From Geomonas sp. Red32 (GTDB lineage: Bacteria > Desulfobacterota > Desulfuromonadia > Geobacterales > Geobacteraceae), in NCBI RefSeq assembly GCF_023652955.1, contig NZ_JAKLOY010000001.1, forward strand, positions 496,001 to 560,000: a DNA stretch of 64,000 bases. The letters are read 5' to 3'. The position numbers were made by a program, and so were the translations under genes. Shown piece by piece: positions 7,986 through 16,869 of the stretch (position 1 is the stretch's first letter; each line of letters starts with the position of its first letter). A model generated the notes under the pieces. The model worked only from the letters and a program-made list of their open reading frames with translations. It made no database searches and was not told the origin of the DNA.

Positions 7986-10631
7986 ATGCCGGAAAATCTG
8001 CACCAGACGGTCTACCGAAAACAGTACGCCCCTCCCGATTACCTGATCGAGAGCGTGGATCTTACCTTCGATCTCGATCCCGACGAAACCCGGGTGGTAT
8101 CCCGCCTGGCGGTCCGCCGCAACTACCCCGACAGCGAGGGATCGCTCCCGCTGGTTTTGGACGGCGAGGAGCTCACCCTCCTCTCGCTCAAGCTGGACGG
8201 CCAGGAGCTCCCTCCCGACCGCTTCCTGGCCGACAGCCGCCACCTCACCATTCCCTCGGTCCCGGCCGCCTTCACCCTCGAGATCGCTACCCGGATCAAT
8301 CCGCGCACCAACACCTCCCTCTCCGGGCTCTACATCTCCGGTCCCATGCTCTGCACCCAGTGCGAGGCGGAGGGGTTCCGCAGGATCACCTACTTCCCGG
8401 ACCGCCCCGACGTGATGGCGGTCTACACGGTGACCCTGAAGGGTGACCGCAGCAGCGCGCCGGTCCTTCTGGCCAACGGCAACCGGGTGGCCCAGGGGGC
8501 GCTCCCCGACGGGCGCCACTACGCCACCTGGCACGATCCCTTCAAGAAGCCGAGCTACCTCTTCGCGGTGGTGGCCGGCGACCTCGAGCACATCTCCGGC
8601 CGCTACACGACCATGAGCGGCCGCGAGGTCAACCTGGAGATCTACGTCGAGAAGAAGAACCTCGGGATGTGCCACCACGCGCTCCGTTCGCTTGGCGAGG
8701 CGATGCGCTGGGACGAGGAGACCTTCGGGAGGGAGTACGACCTCGACACCTACATGGTGGTGGCGGTCGACGCCTTCAACATGGGGGCCATGGAGAACAA
8801 GGGGCTCAACATCTTCAACTCCAAGTACGTGCTGGCGAGCCCCGAGACCGCCACCGACGACGATTACCAGGCCATCGAGGAGGTGATCGGGCACGAGTAC
8901 TTCCACAACTGGACCGGCAACCGGATCACCTGCCGCGACTGGTTCCAGCTCTCCCTCAAGGAGGGGCTGACCATCTTCCGCGACCAGGAGTTCTCGGCCG
9001 ACATGCAGTCCCGCCCGGTCAAGCGGATCGCCGACGTGAAGCTTTTGAGGTCCTCGCAGTTTCCCGAGGATGCCGGCCCCCTGGCCCACCCGGTACGCCC
9101 CGACTCCTACGTGGAGATCAACAACTTCTACAGCATGACCGTCTACCACAAGGGTGGCGAGGTGATCAGGATGCTGCAGACCATCCTCGGCAAGGAAGGG
9201 TTCCGGGCCGGGATGGATCTCTACTTCCAGCGCCACGATGGCCAAGCCGTGCGGGTCGACGAATTCGTGCAGGCGATGGCCGACGCCAACCACCGCGACT
9301 TCACCCAGTTCATGCGCTGGTACGACCAGGCAGGAACCCCGGTAATCGAGGTGGACGACGCCTACCTCGAGGAGAGCGGGGTGTACAAGCTGACGGTGAG
9401 CCAGAGCTGCCCGGCCACCCCGGGGCAGCCGGAGAAGGAGCCTTTCCACCTCCCGCTCGCCATGGGGCTCCTGGACCGCGCCGGCCGCGAGCTCCCGCTG
9501 CAGCTGGAAGGGGAACCCGCCCCGGTGGGGACCTCGCGCGTGCTGGAGATCACCGAGGCGGCCCAGACTTTCCGCTTCACCGGCCTCACCTCGCGGCCGG
9601 TACCGTCGCTTTTAAGAAACTTCTCGGCCCCGGTAAAGCTCGACTACCCGTACAGCGATGCCGACCTGATGCTGCTGATGACCCACGATAGCGATCCCTT
9701 CGTCAAGTGGGAGGCGGGGCAGGTCCAGGCGGTCAAGCTGATCATGGGACTGATCGGGGATTACCAGGAGGGAAGGGAACTGAAGATCGGCGAGGGGCTG
9801 ATAGAATCCTTCCGGGCGCTCTTGTGGGACGACCGCCAGGATCGCGCCTTCCTGGCCGACATGCTGACCCTTCCCAGCGAGAGTTACCTGGCCGAGCAGA
9901 TGGAGGTGATCGATCCCACCGCCATCCACGCCGCGCGGGAATTCGTCCGTGCCGAGGTGGGAAGGAGGCTGCGGGAGGAACTGGTGGCGGTGCGGGACGC
10001 CTGCGCGCCCACCGGCCCCTACGCCCCGGACGACGGGCTGGCCGGCTGCCGCAAGCTCAAGAACCTCTGCCTCGCCTACCTGATGGCGCCGGGAGACCGG
10101 GCGGCGATCGATCTGGCCATGGCCCAGTTCAGGGGGGCGGACAACATGACCGACACCCTCGGGGCACTGGGACCTTTGGCCGGCTGCGACTGTCCGGAGC
10201 GGGGGGAATCGCTGGAGTCCTTCTACCTGAAATGGCGGGAGGACCGCGGGGTGATCGACAAGTGGTTCACGCTGCAGGCCACCTCACGGCTGGAAGGAAC
10301 CCTCTCCCGCGTGATGGAGCTCCTCGAGCATCCCGACTTCGACATCACCAATCCGAACCGGGTCCGCTCGCTGGTGGGAGCCTTCAGCCAGGCGAACCTG
10401 GTCCGCTTCCACGAGGCGGGAGGCGCCGGGTACCGTTTCCTCGCCGATCAGGTGCTGAGGCTCAACGCCATCAACCCGCAGATTGCCGCCCGCATGGTCA
10501 CCCCGTTCAGCCGCTGGCGCCGCTTCGACAGCGGACGGCAGGAACTGATGAAAAAGGAGCTGAACCGGATCCTGGCCGCCCCCGGCTTGGCCCGGGACGT
10601 CTACGAGGTGGCGGCCAAGAGCCTCGCCTGA
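7986..10631 (+). CDS. pepN: Aminopeptidase N (M1 zinc metallopeptidase)
   Basis: 881 residues, the usual length of the bacterial PepN type (about 870-890). It removes N-terminal residues from peptides in the cytoplasm during protein turnover. The substrate-binding GAMEN motif lies near residue 267 and the zinc motif HEYFHNW begins near residue 303, with the third zinc ligand in LKEGLTIFRD about 20 residues on. There is no signal peptide. The start is the ATG at 7986 with AAGGAAGAG a few bases before it. The gene stands alone, followed by an inverted repeat at 10655-10682. Confidence 0.97.
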   Translation: MPENLHQTVYRKQYAPPDYLIESVDLTFDLDPDETRVVSRLAVRRNYPDSEGSLPLVLDGEELTLLSLKLDGQELPPDRFLADSRHLTIPSVPAAFTLEIATRINPRTNTSLSGLYISGPMLCTQCEAEGFRRITYFPDRPDVMAVYTVTLKGDRSSAPVLLANGNRVAQGALPDGRHYATWHDPFKKPSYLFAVVAGDLEHISGRYTTMSGREVNLEIYVEKKNLGMCHHALRSLGEAMRWDEETFGREYDLDTYMVVAVDAFNMGAMENKGLNIFNSKYVLASPETATDDDYQAIEEVIGHEYFHNWTGNRITCRDWFQLSLKEGLTIFRDQEFSADMQSRPVKRIADVKLLRSSQFPEDAGPLAHPVRPDSYVEINNFYSMTVYHKGGEVIRMLQTILGKEGFRAGMDLYFQRHDGQAVRVDEFVQAMADANHRDFTQFMRWYDQAGTPVIEVDDAYLEESGVYKLTVSQSCPATPGQPEKEPFHLPLAMGLLDRAGRELPLQLEGEPAPVGTSRVLEITEAAQTFRFTGLTSRPVPSLLRNFSAPVKLDYPYSDADLMLLMTHDSDPFVKWEAGQVQAVKLIMGLIGDYQEGRELKIGEGLIESFRALLWDDRQDRAFLADMLTLPSESYLAEQMEVIDPTAIHAAREFVRAEVGRRLREELVAVRDACAPTGPYAPDDGLAGCRKLKNLCLAYLMAPGDRAAIDLAMAQFRGADNMTDTLGALGPLAGCDCPERGESLESFYLKWREDRGVIDKWFTLQATSRLEGTLSRVMELLEHPDFDITNPNRVRSLVGAFSQANLVRFHEAGGAGYRFLADQVLRLNAINPQIAARMVTPFSRWRRFDSGRQELMKKELNRILAAPGLARDVYEVAAKSLA

Positions 10632-10654
10632 CCAAACAGTACATCCGCAAAAAC

Positions 10655-10682
10655 AAACGGCGGTCCCTAGGGGCCGCCGTTT
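10655..10682 (+). terminator. Inverted repeat after pepN
   Basis: Nine-base arms AAACGGCGG and CCGCCGTTT, with CCCTAGGG in the loop. The T tract is short, so termination strength is uncertain. Confidence 0.55.
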
Positions 10683-10783
10683 CAATTACATGCCGTATCA
10701 AATTGATCACTACAATGAGACATTACAGACGGCGGATTGCATTACATGACAACATCTCTCACACGAGATGAGCTAAAGCATAT

Positions 10784-10811
10784 AAAAAGCCGTCCGGAAC
10801 CTGTTACGGCT
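10784..10811 (-). terminator. Rho-independent terminator of the 46-residue gene
   Basis: Read on the minus strand, AGCCGT and ACGGCT arms flank a 12-base loop and are followed by TTTTTA. The stop codon of the small gene lies in the first arm. Confidence 0.6.
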
Positions 10812-10944
10812 CGGTGCAAATCTCGGGCGAGAGGGAAAGGGTGGCAGCCCCTTCCTTGTTGTCCTGGTACTCCAGGAAGCAGGAGAACTGATAAGCGACC
10901 ACGGCGATGGTGACGACAGCGAAAGCGATAAAGAGCGTGAACAT
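10804..10944 (-). CDS. Tiny single-pass membrane protein (46 aa)
   Basis: An open frame from ATG at 10944 to TAA at 10804-10806 has a strong Shine-Dalgarno (CTGGAGG, 8 bases upstream). It encodes a hydrophobic N-terminal helix (residues 2-20, FTLFIAFAVVTIAVVAYQF) and a 26-residue polar tail with two cysteines (about 21 and 42). The product resembles small membrane proteins that modulate respiratory or transport complexes, but no family is recognised. A terminator overlaps the stop codon and a sigma-54-like promoter lies 62 bp upstream, so it is probably a discrete regulated unit. Confidence 0.72.
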   Translation of the reverse strand: MFTLFIAFAVVTIAVVAYQFSCFLEYQDNKEGAATLSLSPEICTEP

Positions 10945-11005
10945 TTTGTTTTCCTCCAGTTCGGTTAAAGGTTGCCCTCAAAATCGTGCGTCTAATGAGA
11001 CGTAT

Positions 11006-11021
11006 TGCCCGTTTTGTGCCA
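11006..11021 (-). promoter_or_regulatory. Sigma-54-like promoter of the 46-residue gene
   Basis: On the minus strand TGGCAC (perfect -24 element) is followed at the right spacing by GGGCA, which keeps the essential GC of the -12 element. A TTTTGTCG/ATTTGTCG direct repeat lies further upstream and could be an activator site. Confidence 0.4.
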
Positions 11022-11261
11022 GAATCGGCGTCGTCATCACTTTTTTAGCGACAAATCGGCCGACAAAACTGACGATTTAATGAAGGGTAGAGGAAGTTTT
11101 CACACCATGCTCCCCCTGTTCGGCGTGGAATCCCTCTATTTAACATGAAATTCCCGGGCTCGCCTCCGGTACCCCGCGTGCAGCGTTTCACCCCAAAAAT
11201 TAAGGCAAGCGGGCGGAAAACAAGAGATTCCCTTAGAAGCTAGGCATGAGCCGCATCAAAC

Positions 11262-11420
11262 CAGGGCGCCTTTCCGGCAGTGGCGGTTCCGTTAAATCAC
11301 CGGTGGGAAAGGCCGCAGCCGGTGCGAAGCCGCCCCCGCAGCCACCGTGCAGCAGGGGAAGCGAAACCTCCATGCAAACGGCATCCGTCTGTGAAGCGGC
11401 CTACAGCGGGCCTTTACCGG
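11262..11420 (+). ncRNA. Cobalamin-riboswitch-like leader (diverged)
   Basis: Segments in the order expected of the AdoCbl aptamer are present: GGCGCC, GGTTCCGTTAAATCACC, GGGAAAGG, GCCGGTGCGAAGCCG, CCCCCGCAGCCACCGTG and a small hairpin AGGGG-AAGCGAAA-CCTCC. The expected B12 box is weak: AAGCGGCCTACAGCGGGCC near 11394 is the best candidate. No cobalamin gene follows. The next gene is a membrane protein about 400 bp away behind repeat elements, so this may be a relic or may control that gene. Confidence 0.42.
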
Positions 11421-11543
11421 CCTCCCACCGGTCCGGCAGCACATCCCCCGCCGCCCGTTTACGCACCATTTCGGTAAACAACGGCTTCGTTCCGTTAAAA
11501 CACCACCGTCCCCTCCTCACCCCCGCCTCTCCCCGGGATAGCA

Positions 11544-11584
11544 GGTCCCCCCCTTTGAAAAAGGGGGGACAAGGGGGGGATTTG
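11544..11584. repeat. Type-B palindromic intergenic repeat
   Basis: C-tract, CTTTGAAAAAG core, then GGGGGGACAAGGGGGGA. This is the same design as the repeats near 23084, 38350, 52687 and 54296. Confidence 0.7.
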
Positions 11585-11625
11585 TGACGTTGGCAACAGG
11601 GGAAATCCCCGATGAACCTCTCGGA

Positions 11626-11677
11626 ATGGGGGCCCCCTTCGGGGGACAGGGTGGCCGAAGGCCGGGTGAGGGCAGGT
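11626..11677. repeat. Type-A palindromic intergenic repeat
   Basis: A GGGGGCCCCC dyad followed by GTGGCCGAAGGCCGGGTGAG. The same GGCCGAAGGCCGGGTGAGGG block recurs at 28176-28227. Confidence 0.65.
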
Positions 11678-11826
11678 TTGTAATGCTCCATCGATTTTTT
11701 ACTTCGAAAAACGCCCTTATCCTGCTACCTTGTGCAACCAAAACGAAGAAAGGGGCCGCCCCTTCCGGTTCGCCCCCTGCCAAATGTTCCCTATTCTATA
11801 AGAGACCCCCAAAAGGAGGGCGCCGG

Positions 11827-12501
11827 TTGACAACCACGAACACCGCACCGGGAACGACTCCCTCCCGGAACAAGATCCGCTGGCCCGCGCTTTTCGCGCT
11901 CCTGTCGCTCGGCGGGCTCTATGGCGCCCTTCCCCCGAGTCTTTTGATCGGCGGCTCCCGATGGCTCCCGCTGGTGGTAATCTGCGTGTTGCTGGTTCCC
12001 ATCGTCGTCAGCTATATCAGGGGAGCCCATACCGCCAACCAGTTCTTCGGCTACGTGCTGAACGGCGTAGTGACCCTGGCGATGATCGCCTCGCTGGTAC
12101 TTCTCATCAGGGCGCTCCCCCTGCACACCGAAAAGCCCGAAGAGCTGCTCCGGTCGGCCGCCGCACTCTGGCTCTCCAACATCCTCGTCTTCGCCTCCTG
12201 GTACTGGAGGCTCGACGCCGGCGGTCCGCACAAGCGCGCCCAGCGCGGGGACCACTCCCACGGCGCCTTCCTGTTTCCCCAGATGACCTTGCCGCCCGAG
12301 AAGCGTCACGCCGCCGGGCTGCACGAGTGGACGCCGAACTTCGTGGACTACCTGTTTCTGGCCTTCAACACCTCGACCGCCTTTTCGCCGACCGATGTCC
12401 CGGTCCTCTCGCGGTGGGCGAAGGTGCTGATGATGACCCAATCCATGATCTCCTTGCTGGTCATCGCCCTCCTCGCCGCCCGCGCCGTCAACATCCTGTA
12501 A
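11827..12501 (+). CDS. Multi-pass membrane protein, DUF1345-like
   Basis: The start is a TTG at 11827, six bases after AAGGAGGG. The open frame extends further upstream, but that part crosses intergenic repeats and has no initiation signal. The 224-residue protein has about six hydrophobic segments (near 20-42, 47-63, 75-98, 110-130, 172-190 and 200-222). The conserved late stretch DYLFLAFNTSTAFSPTDVPVLSR resembles the DUF1345 family of inner-membrane proteins of unknown function. It follows the cobalamin-like leader by 400 bp, but a regulatory link is not established. Confidence 0.75.
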   Translation: MTTTNTAPGTTPSRNKIRWPALFALLSLGGLYGALPPSLLIGGSRWLPLVVICVLLVPIVVSYIRGAHTANQFFGYVLNGVVTLAMIASLVLLIRALPLHTEKPEELLRSAAALWLSNILVFASWYWRLDAGGPHKRAQRGDHSHGAFLFPQMTLPPEKRHAAGLHEWTPNFVDYLFLAFNTSTAFSPTDVPVLSRWAKVLMMTQSMISLLVIALLAARAVNIL

Positions 12502-12508
12502 ATGAAGG

Positions 12509-12540
12509 GGGGCTGGCTCCCTCAGGTGCCAGCCCCTTTC
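12509..12540 (+). terminator. Terminator after the DUF1345-like gene
   Basis: Arms GGGGCTGGC and GCCAGCCCC with a 10-base loop, followed by TTTC. Confidence 0.6.
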
Positions 12541-12567
12541 TCCCGCGAACGTTCCCTCCCCCCCAGA

Positions 12568-13050
12568 TCAACCGACCTCCGCCGTCCCCGACAGCCCCAG
12601 GATGATCTTCCACTCCTCTTCCCGCACCGGCTGGACCGACAGCCGTCCCCGGCTCAACAGCACCATCCCGTTCAGTTCCGCCATCCCCTTGAGCTCCGCC
12701 AGGGTGACCGGCCGCGCGAGCTCCCGCACGAAGCGCACGTCCACCATGTACCAGAGCGGCTTTTCAGGATTGCTCTTCGGATCGAAATACTTGCCTTGCG
12801 GATCGAACGCCGTGAAGTCCGGGTATCCCTCCCTCACCACCTCGACGATGCCGACGATGGCCGGTTCGGCGATATTCGAGTGGTAGAAGAACCCGAGATC
12901 CCCCACCTTCATCTCGTGCCGCATGAAGTTTCTGGCCTGGAAGTTCCGCACCCCGTCCCAATGCTCGGTAGCGTCCGGGCGCCCCTTGAGATCCTCCAGC
13001 GAAAAAGCCGACGGTTCGGTCTTGAAAAGCCAATAATTGCGTGTGGACAT
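12568..13050 (-). CDS. EVE-domain protein
   Basis: The chosen start is the ATG at 13050, preceded by GGAGGTGGAG. The longer upstream frame lies inside the neighbouring gene. The 160-residue product begins NYWLFKTEP, continues with HWDGVRNFQARN and GDLGFFYHSN and ends with VQPVREEEW, all hallmarks of the EVE/PUA-like family (COG2947). These proteins bind modified bases in nucleic acids. It lies 17 bp after the polX stop, so the two are likely co-transcribed, which fits a DNA repair or modified-base role (inference). Confidence 0.9.
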   Translation of the reverse strand: MSTRNYWLFKTEPSAFSLEDLKGRPDATEHWDGVRNFQARNFMRHEMKVGDLGFFYHSNIAEPAIVGIVEVVREGYPDFTAFDPQGKYFDPKSNPEKPLWYMVDVRFVRELARPVTLAELKGMAELNGMVLLSRGRLSVQPVREEEWKIILGLSGTAEVG

Positions 13051-13067
13051 CTCCACCTCCTTCGATT

Positions 13068-14792
13068 TCATACCTTCCTCTTCTGCGCCAGCCGTTTCAG
13101 CAGCGCCGAAGCCTCCAGAGTATTCAGCACATCCTTCTTCTCCAGCCACCCCCGCTGCGCCACCGAAATGCCGTAGGAAAGCGTATCGAACTGGTTCTTC
13201 ACGTGCGTGTCGCTGTCGATGGCGATCGCCACCCCGAGCTCCTTGGCCCGCCGCACGTACCGGTCAGCGAGATCCAGCCTCAACGGGTACGAATTGATCT
13301 CCAGCGCGGTCCCCGTCTCGGCCGCCACCTTCAACAACTCCTCCATATCCACCTGGTACGCCTCCCGTTCCCCGAGGATCCTCCCGGTCGGGTGGGCGAT
13401 AATGGCGACGTAGGGATTCCGCATCGCGGCAGTGATGCGGGCGGTCATCTTGTCCTTGGGAAGCCCAAAGGCCGAGTGGACCGAGGCGACCACCAGGTCG
13501 AGCTCTTTGAGGACACTGTCCGGGAAGTCGAGCGATCCGTCCGGGAGGATGTCCATCTCGGTCCCGTGCAGCACCCGGAAATCCGCCAGTTCCTCGTTCA
13601 CCGCGCGAACCTCGCGGGCCTGCTCGGCCAGCCGGTCCAGCGTGAGCCCGCGGGCACCCCCCAGGGTCTGCGAGTGGTCGGTCACCGCGAAGTAACTCAG
13701 TCCCGCCTGCCGGGCGGCCTCGGCCAGCTCCCTGATCGTGTGGCCGCCGTCGCTCCACTTCGAATGGACGTGAAGGTCCCCCTTGAGGTCCTCCAGGCAG
13801 ACCAGGCGCGGCAGCGTCCCGGCGAGCGCCGCCTCGATCTCTCCCTGATCCTCGCGCAACACCGGCGGAATCACCGGGATCTTGAGGATGCGGTAGACAT
13901 CCTCCTCGCTCTCGCCCCCCAGCCGCACGTTGTCGCTCTCCCTGAAGACACCATACTCGTTGATCTTCAGTCCGCGCTTGACCGCGATTTCCCTCAGGTG
14001 GACGTTATGCGGCTTGCTCCCCGTCAGGTGCCCGAGCAGCGCGCCGAAAGAGTCGGGCTCCACGATCCGGAGGTCCACCTGCACCCCATCGAGGATCACC
14101 ACGCTGGCCCGCGTCCCCCCTTTCATCAACACCTCGCGAACCTGGGGAAGCTCCACGAAAGCATCCATGGCCTTGAGGGGATCCGGTGAAGTCGCCACCA
14201 GGTCGATATCCTTGACGGTGTCGCGGCGGCGGCGGATGCTGCCGGCGATCTCCAGGCGCCCGAACGGTGCCCGCGCCTTCAAGGCGGCCACCAGGTCCTG
14301 GGCGGCGGGCAGCATCTTCCCCAGCGGCTGGCGTTCGCGTCCCCGGCGGACCGAGTCGATCCCCTTGAGGATATGCTCCTCGCTCTTGGGGCCGATACCG
14401 CGGATCCCTGCCAGCCGGTGTTCGCGGGCGGCCTCCTCCAGCTCCTCGAGGCTGGTGATGCCTAAGGTGTCGTAGATATGCCGGGCGGTTTTGGGCCCGA
14501 GGTCGGGAACGGCGAGCAGCGAGAAGACCCCGGCCGGGATACTTTCCTTGAGGTGCTCGTACATGGCGACGGAGCCCGCGGAGAGGTATTCCTCGATGAG
14601 GGAAGCGAGATCCTTCCCCACCCCCGGGATCTCCAGGATCTCTTTGTGCGACATCTCGGCCAGGTCACGGTTCAGCCCCTCCAGGTTCAGGGAAGCCTTG
14701 CGGTAGGCCCTGACCTTGAAGGGATTCCCCTCCTGTACCTCCATGATGTTGGCGATGTCGGTAAAGATGCGGGCGATCTCCCTGTTCTTCAT
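13068..14792 (-). CDS. polX: DNA polymerase/3'-5' exonuclease PolX
   Basis: 574 residues, normal for bacterial PolX. An N-terminal family-X polymerase part has the helical 8-kDa region, helix-hairpin-helix motifs (IPGVGKDLASLI; GIRGIGPKSEEHIL) and the metal-binding signature GSIRRRRDTVKDIDLV. The C-terminal PHP phosphoesterase has DLHVHSKWSDG, FAVTDHSQ, GTEMDIL and DSDTH. It fills short gaps and trims 3' ends during base-excision repair. It starts at ATG 14792 and is followed at 17 bp by the EVE gene. Confidence 0.96.
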   Translation of the reverse strand: MKNREIARIFTDIANIMEVQEGNPFKVRAYRKASLNLEGLNRDLAEMSHKEILEIPGVGKDLASLIEEYLSAGSVAMYEHLKESIPAGVFSLLAVPDLGPKTARHIYDTLGITSLEELEEAAREHRLAGIRGIGPKSEEHILKGIDSVRRGRERQPLGKMLPAAQDLVAALKARAPFGRLEIAGSIRRRRDTVKDIDLVATSPDPLKAMDAFVELPQVREVLMKGGTRASVVILDGVQVDLRIVEPDSFGALLGHLTGSKPHNVHLREIAVKRGLKINEYGVFRESDNVRLGGESEEDVYRILKIPVIPPVLREDQGEIEAALAGTLPRLVCLEDLKGDLHVHSKWSDGGHTIRELAEAARQAGLSYFAVTDHSQTLGGARGLTLDRLAEQAREVRAVNEELADFRVLHGTEMDILPDGSLDFPDSVLKELDLVVASVHSAFGLPKDKMTARITAAMRNPYVAIIAHPTGRILGEREAYQVDMEELLKVAAETGTALEINSYPLRLDLADRYVRRAKELGVAIAIDSDTHVKNQFDTLSYGISVAQRGWLEKKDVLNTLEASALLKRLAQKRKV

Positions 14793-14813
14793 ATCGCCTC
14801 TCCGATATGGAGG

Positions 14814-15440
14814 TTATTTCCCGGCCAGGTCACCCCACAAATCCTTCAGCCGCTGGTCCCTGCCGCAGGCGAAACGGTAGTAGTGATAGCGGATCGGGTT
14901 CTTCTTGTAGTAGTGCTGGTGGTACTCCTCGGCGGGGTAGAAAGGACCCGCCGGCACGATCTCGGTGACGATCGCCCCCTTGAACGGCCTGCTCTTTTCG
15001 AGATCCTGCTTGGACTTCACGGCCAGGCGGTGCTGCTCCTCGTTGTGAAAGAAGATCGCGCTCCGGTACTGGTGGCCGTGATCGCAGAACTCCGCATCCT
15101 TCGTGGTGGGATCGATGTTATGCCAGTAGCGGGTCAAAAGCTGCTGGTAGCTGATCTTGGAGGGATCGTAGAGCACCTCGACCGACTCCGCGTGGCCGGT
15201 GCCGCCGGCCGAAACCTCCTCGTAGGTGGGGTTCTTCGTTTCGCCGCCGGTGTAGCCCGAAGTAACCGAGACCACCCCGGGAAGCTCGTCAAAAGGATGC
15301 TCCATGCACCAGAAACAGCCCCCGGCAAAGGTGGCCTTCTGGAGTTGGCTTGCTGGTTTTGCGGTAGCGCTCCACCCCGTCCCCGCCCCCATCAGCACGA
15401 CCACCAAGAGCGCCGCCAGCGATGTCCATACCCGTTTCAT
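14814..15440 (-). CDS. msrA: Peptide methionine (S)-S-oxide reductase MsrA, exported
   Basis: The start is the ATG at 15440 (MKRVWTSLAALLVVV), giving a 25-residue signal peptide, so this form acts outside the cytoplasm. The active site GGCFWCMEHPF near residue 42 carries the catalytic cysteine. GYTGG, GHAESVEVLYDP and FFHNEEQ are family blocks, and a possible resolving cysteine lies in FACGRD near the end. It reduces S-sulfoxides of methionine in oxidised proteins. MsrB lies 138 bp upstream on the same strand, separated by a type-A repeat. Confidence 0.95.
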   Translation of the reverse strand: MKRVWTSLAALLVVVLMGAGTGWSATAKPASQLQKATFAGGCFWCMEHPFDELPGVVSVTSGYTGGETKNPTYEEVSAGGTGHAESVEVLYDPSKISYQQLLTRYWHNIDPTTKDAEFCDHGHQYRSAIFFHNEEQHRLAVKSKQDLEKSRPFKGAIVTEIVPAGPFYPAEEYHQHYYKKNPIRYHYYRFACGRDQRLKDLWGDLAGK

Positions 15441-15451
15441 TCCGTACTCCT

Positions 15452-15492
15452 TCCCCCCCTCCCCTTGAGGGAGGGGGCCGGGGGGGTGGGGG
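15452..15492. repeat. Type-A palindromic intergenic repeat
   Basis: CCCTCCCCTTGAGGGAGGGG followed by a G-rich tail. It sits between msrB and msrA. Confidence 0.7.
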
Positions 15493-15578
15493 AAGCTCCC
15501 ACGCAAGAGCCAACTCCGGCCCCACCACCAACCCCCTCGGACTGGTAGGCAGCGGCTGCCCACCCTACGCCTGTACTC

Positions 15579-16133
15579 CTACTTGGTGGGGACGAACTCC
15601 AGCGCCGCCGAATTCATGCAATAGCGCAGTCCGGTCGGTTTCGGCCCGTCCTCGAAGACATGCCCCAAGTGGCCCCCGCAGCGCCGGCACATCACTTCCG
15701 TCCTGGTGGTAAAGAAGCTCCGGTCCACCACCGTCTTGACATTCTCCTTGGCGATGGGAGCCGTGAAGCTCGGCCAGCCGGTCCCGGACTCGAACTTGTC
15801 CTCGGAGCGGAAGAGATCGAGTCCGCACCCGGCGCAGCGGTAGATCCCGTGCTCGTGGTTATTGGCGTACTTGTTGGTGAAGGGGCGCTCCGTCCCCTTC
15901 TCGCGCAGCACGTGATACTGCTCGGGCGTCAGGGTTTTCTTCCACTCGTCCTTCGTCTTGACCACTTCCTGGCTCATCACGTACCCCTTTTTCTCGGCCG
16001 AATAGACCCTGATCCCGGCGGCGTCCGCCACCGACGTGACCTGCGGGCGCTCGCCCACCAAAAGTGCCCGAGCCGCCAGAGCCGAGACCACCGCTAACGA
16101 CAAGACGACCACTGTCCACAACATCCTTTTCAT
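15579..16133 (-). CDS. msrB: Peptide methionine (R)-S-oxide reductase MsrB, exported
   Basis: The ATG at 16133 is preferred because GGGGAG lies 7 bases upstream. A TTG two codons earlier is too close to it. A signal anchor occupies residues 1-23. The MsrB domain begins near residue 50 and has two zinc CxxC pairs (RCAGC and CRRC), WPSF, HLGHVF and the catalytic RYCMNSAAL. Together with MsrA it covers both methionine sulfoxide stereoisomers in the cell envelope. A leading TM rather than a cleaved signal is possible. Confidence 0.95.
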   Translation of the reverse strand: MKRMLWTVVVLSLAVVSALAARALLVGERPQVTSVADAAGIRVYSAEKKGYVMSQEVVKTKDEWKKTLTPEQYHVLREKGTERPFTNKYANNHEHGIYRCAGCGLDLFRSEDKFESGTGWPSFTAPIAKENVKTVVDRSFFTTRTEVMCRRCGGHLGHVFEDGPKPTGLRYCMNSAALEFVPTK

Positions 16134-16186
16134 GATCAAACTCCCCTACCGGATTCCCGCCGAGGGGAAGATACCGGTAGCCAGCC

Positions 16187-16636
16187 CTACTGGGGGATCG
16201 GGGTGTCGAAACTCTGGAAGGTCCGGAGATCCCCGCCTCCCTCGTCATTGCCCCCCTCCTCGCCGGTGTACTTGTAGGTGAACCTGAGCTTGTTGGCGGC
16301 GGCGTTCCTCGGCAGGCGAACGCTGAAGGGGGCCGACTCATCCTGCATCACGGTCCTCGGGATGATGAACGAAACCGAACGGGAGAGGACCTTCCCCGCC
16401 GGATCGACCGTTTCCACCCAGACTTCGATGTCGGTCATCTGGAAGTAGCGAAGGTTCTTGAAGACCCCGTCCACGATCAAGTCGTTGGGGTTCTTCTTGA
16501 CCTCCCACCCGAGGGCGGCATCGAACTGGCGGTAATGGTCCGGGAAGTCCGCCACTTGAGGCTTCGCCACTTGCTGAGAAGCACACCCCGCCAGAAAGAA
16601 CAGCAGGGCGGCCATTGCCATCCAGATCCTCTTCAT
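16187..16636 (-). CDS. Lipoprotein of unknown function
   Basis: Starts at ATG 16636, four bases after GGAGGAGAG. The signal peptide ends in the lipobox LAGC, so the mature 130-residue protein is lipid-anchored. The body is predicted beta-rich (FKNLRYFQMTDIEVWVETVD; LSRSVSFIIP), an immunoglobulin-like pattern seen in envelope lipoproteins. No enzymatic motif was seen. It shares its strand with msrA and msrB but is separated by 53 bp from msrB, so co-expression is possible. Confidence 0.75.
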   Translation of the reverse strand: MKRIWMAMAALLFFLAGCASQQVAKPQVADFPDHYRQFDAALGWEVKKNPNDLIVDGVFKNLRYFQMTDIEVWVETVDPAGKVLSRSVSFIIPRTVMQDESAPFSVRLPRNAAANKLRFTYKYTGEEGGNDEGGGDLRTFQSFDTPIPQ

Positions 16637-16869
16637 AAGACTCTCCTCCTTGGTCAACTAATAAAATTTTACGCCCCGCACTGGAAGTTAGCAATTTCTT
16701 CAAGTGGTTAGACCATGCCCGGGCCGTATCTCCGCCGCCGGTTCTCCCTCCTCTCCGGCAGGAGAATTGGGATGAAACGGCCTCCGGCCGGGACCAGGTG
16801 TATTTTCGGGTTGATCGGGGGAGCGTTATCTTGAATAATGTCTGGTGGTTGAAAGGAGGAGGGGACGTG

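Noticed and set aside
10742..10981. 79-codon minus-strand frame over the small gene
   Set aside because: Wrong frame; the ribosome site and membrane helix belong to the 46-residue frame at 10804-10944.
11246..11587. 113-codon plus-strand frame
   Set aside because: Covers the cobalamin-like RNA and a type-B repeat. No ribosome site or familiar sequence.
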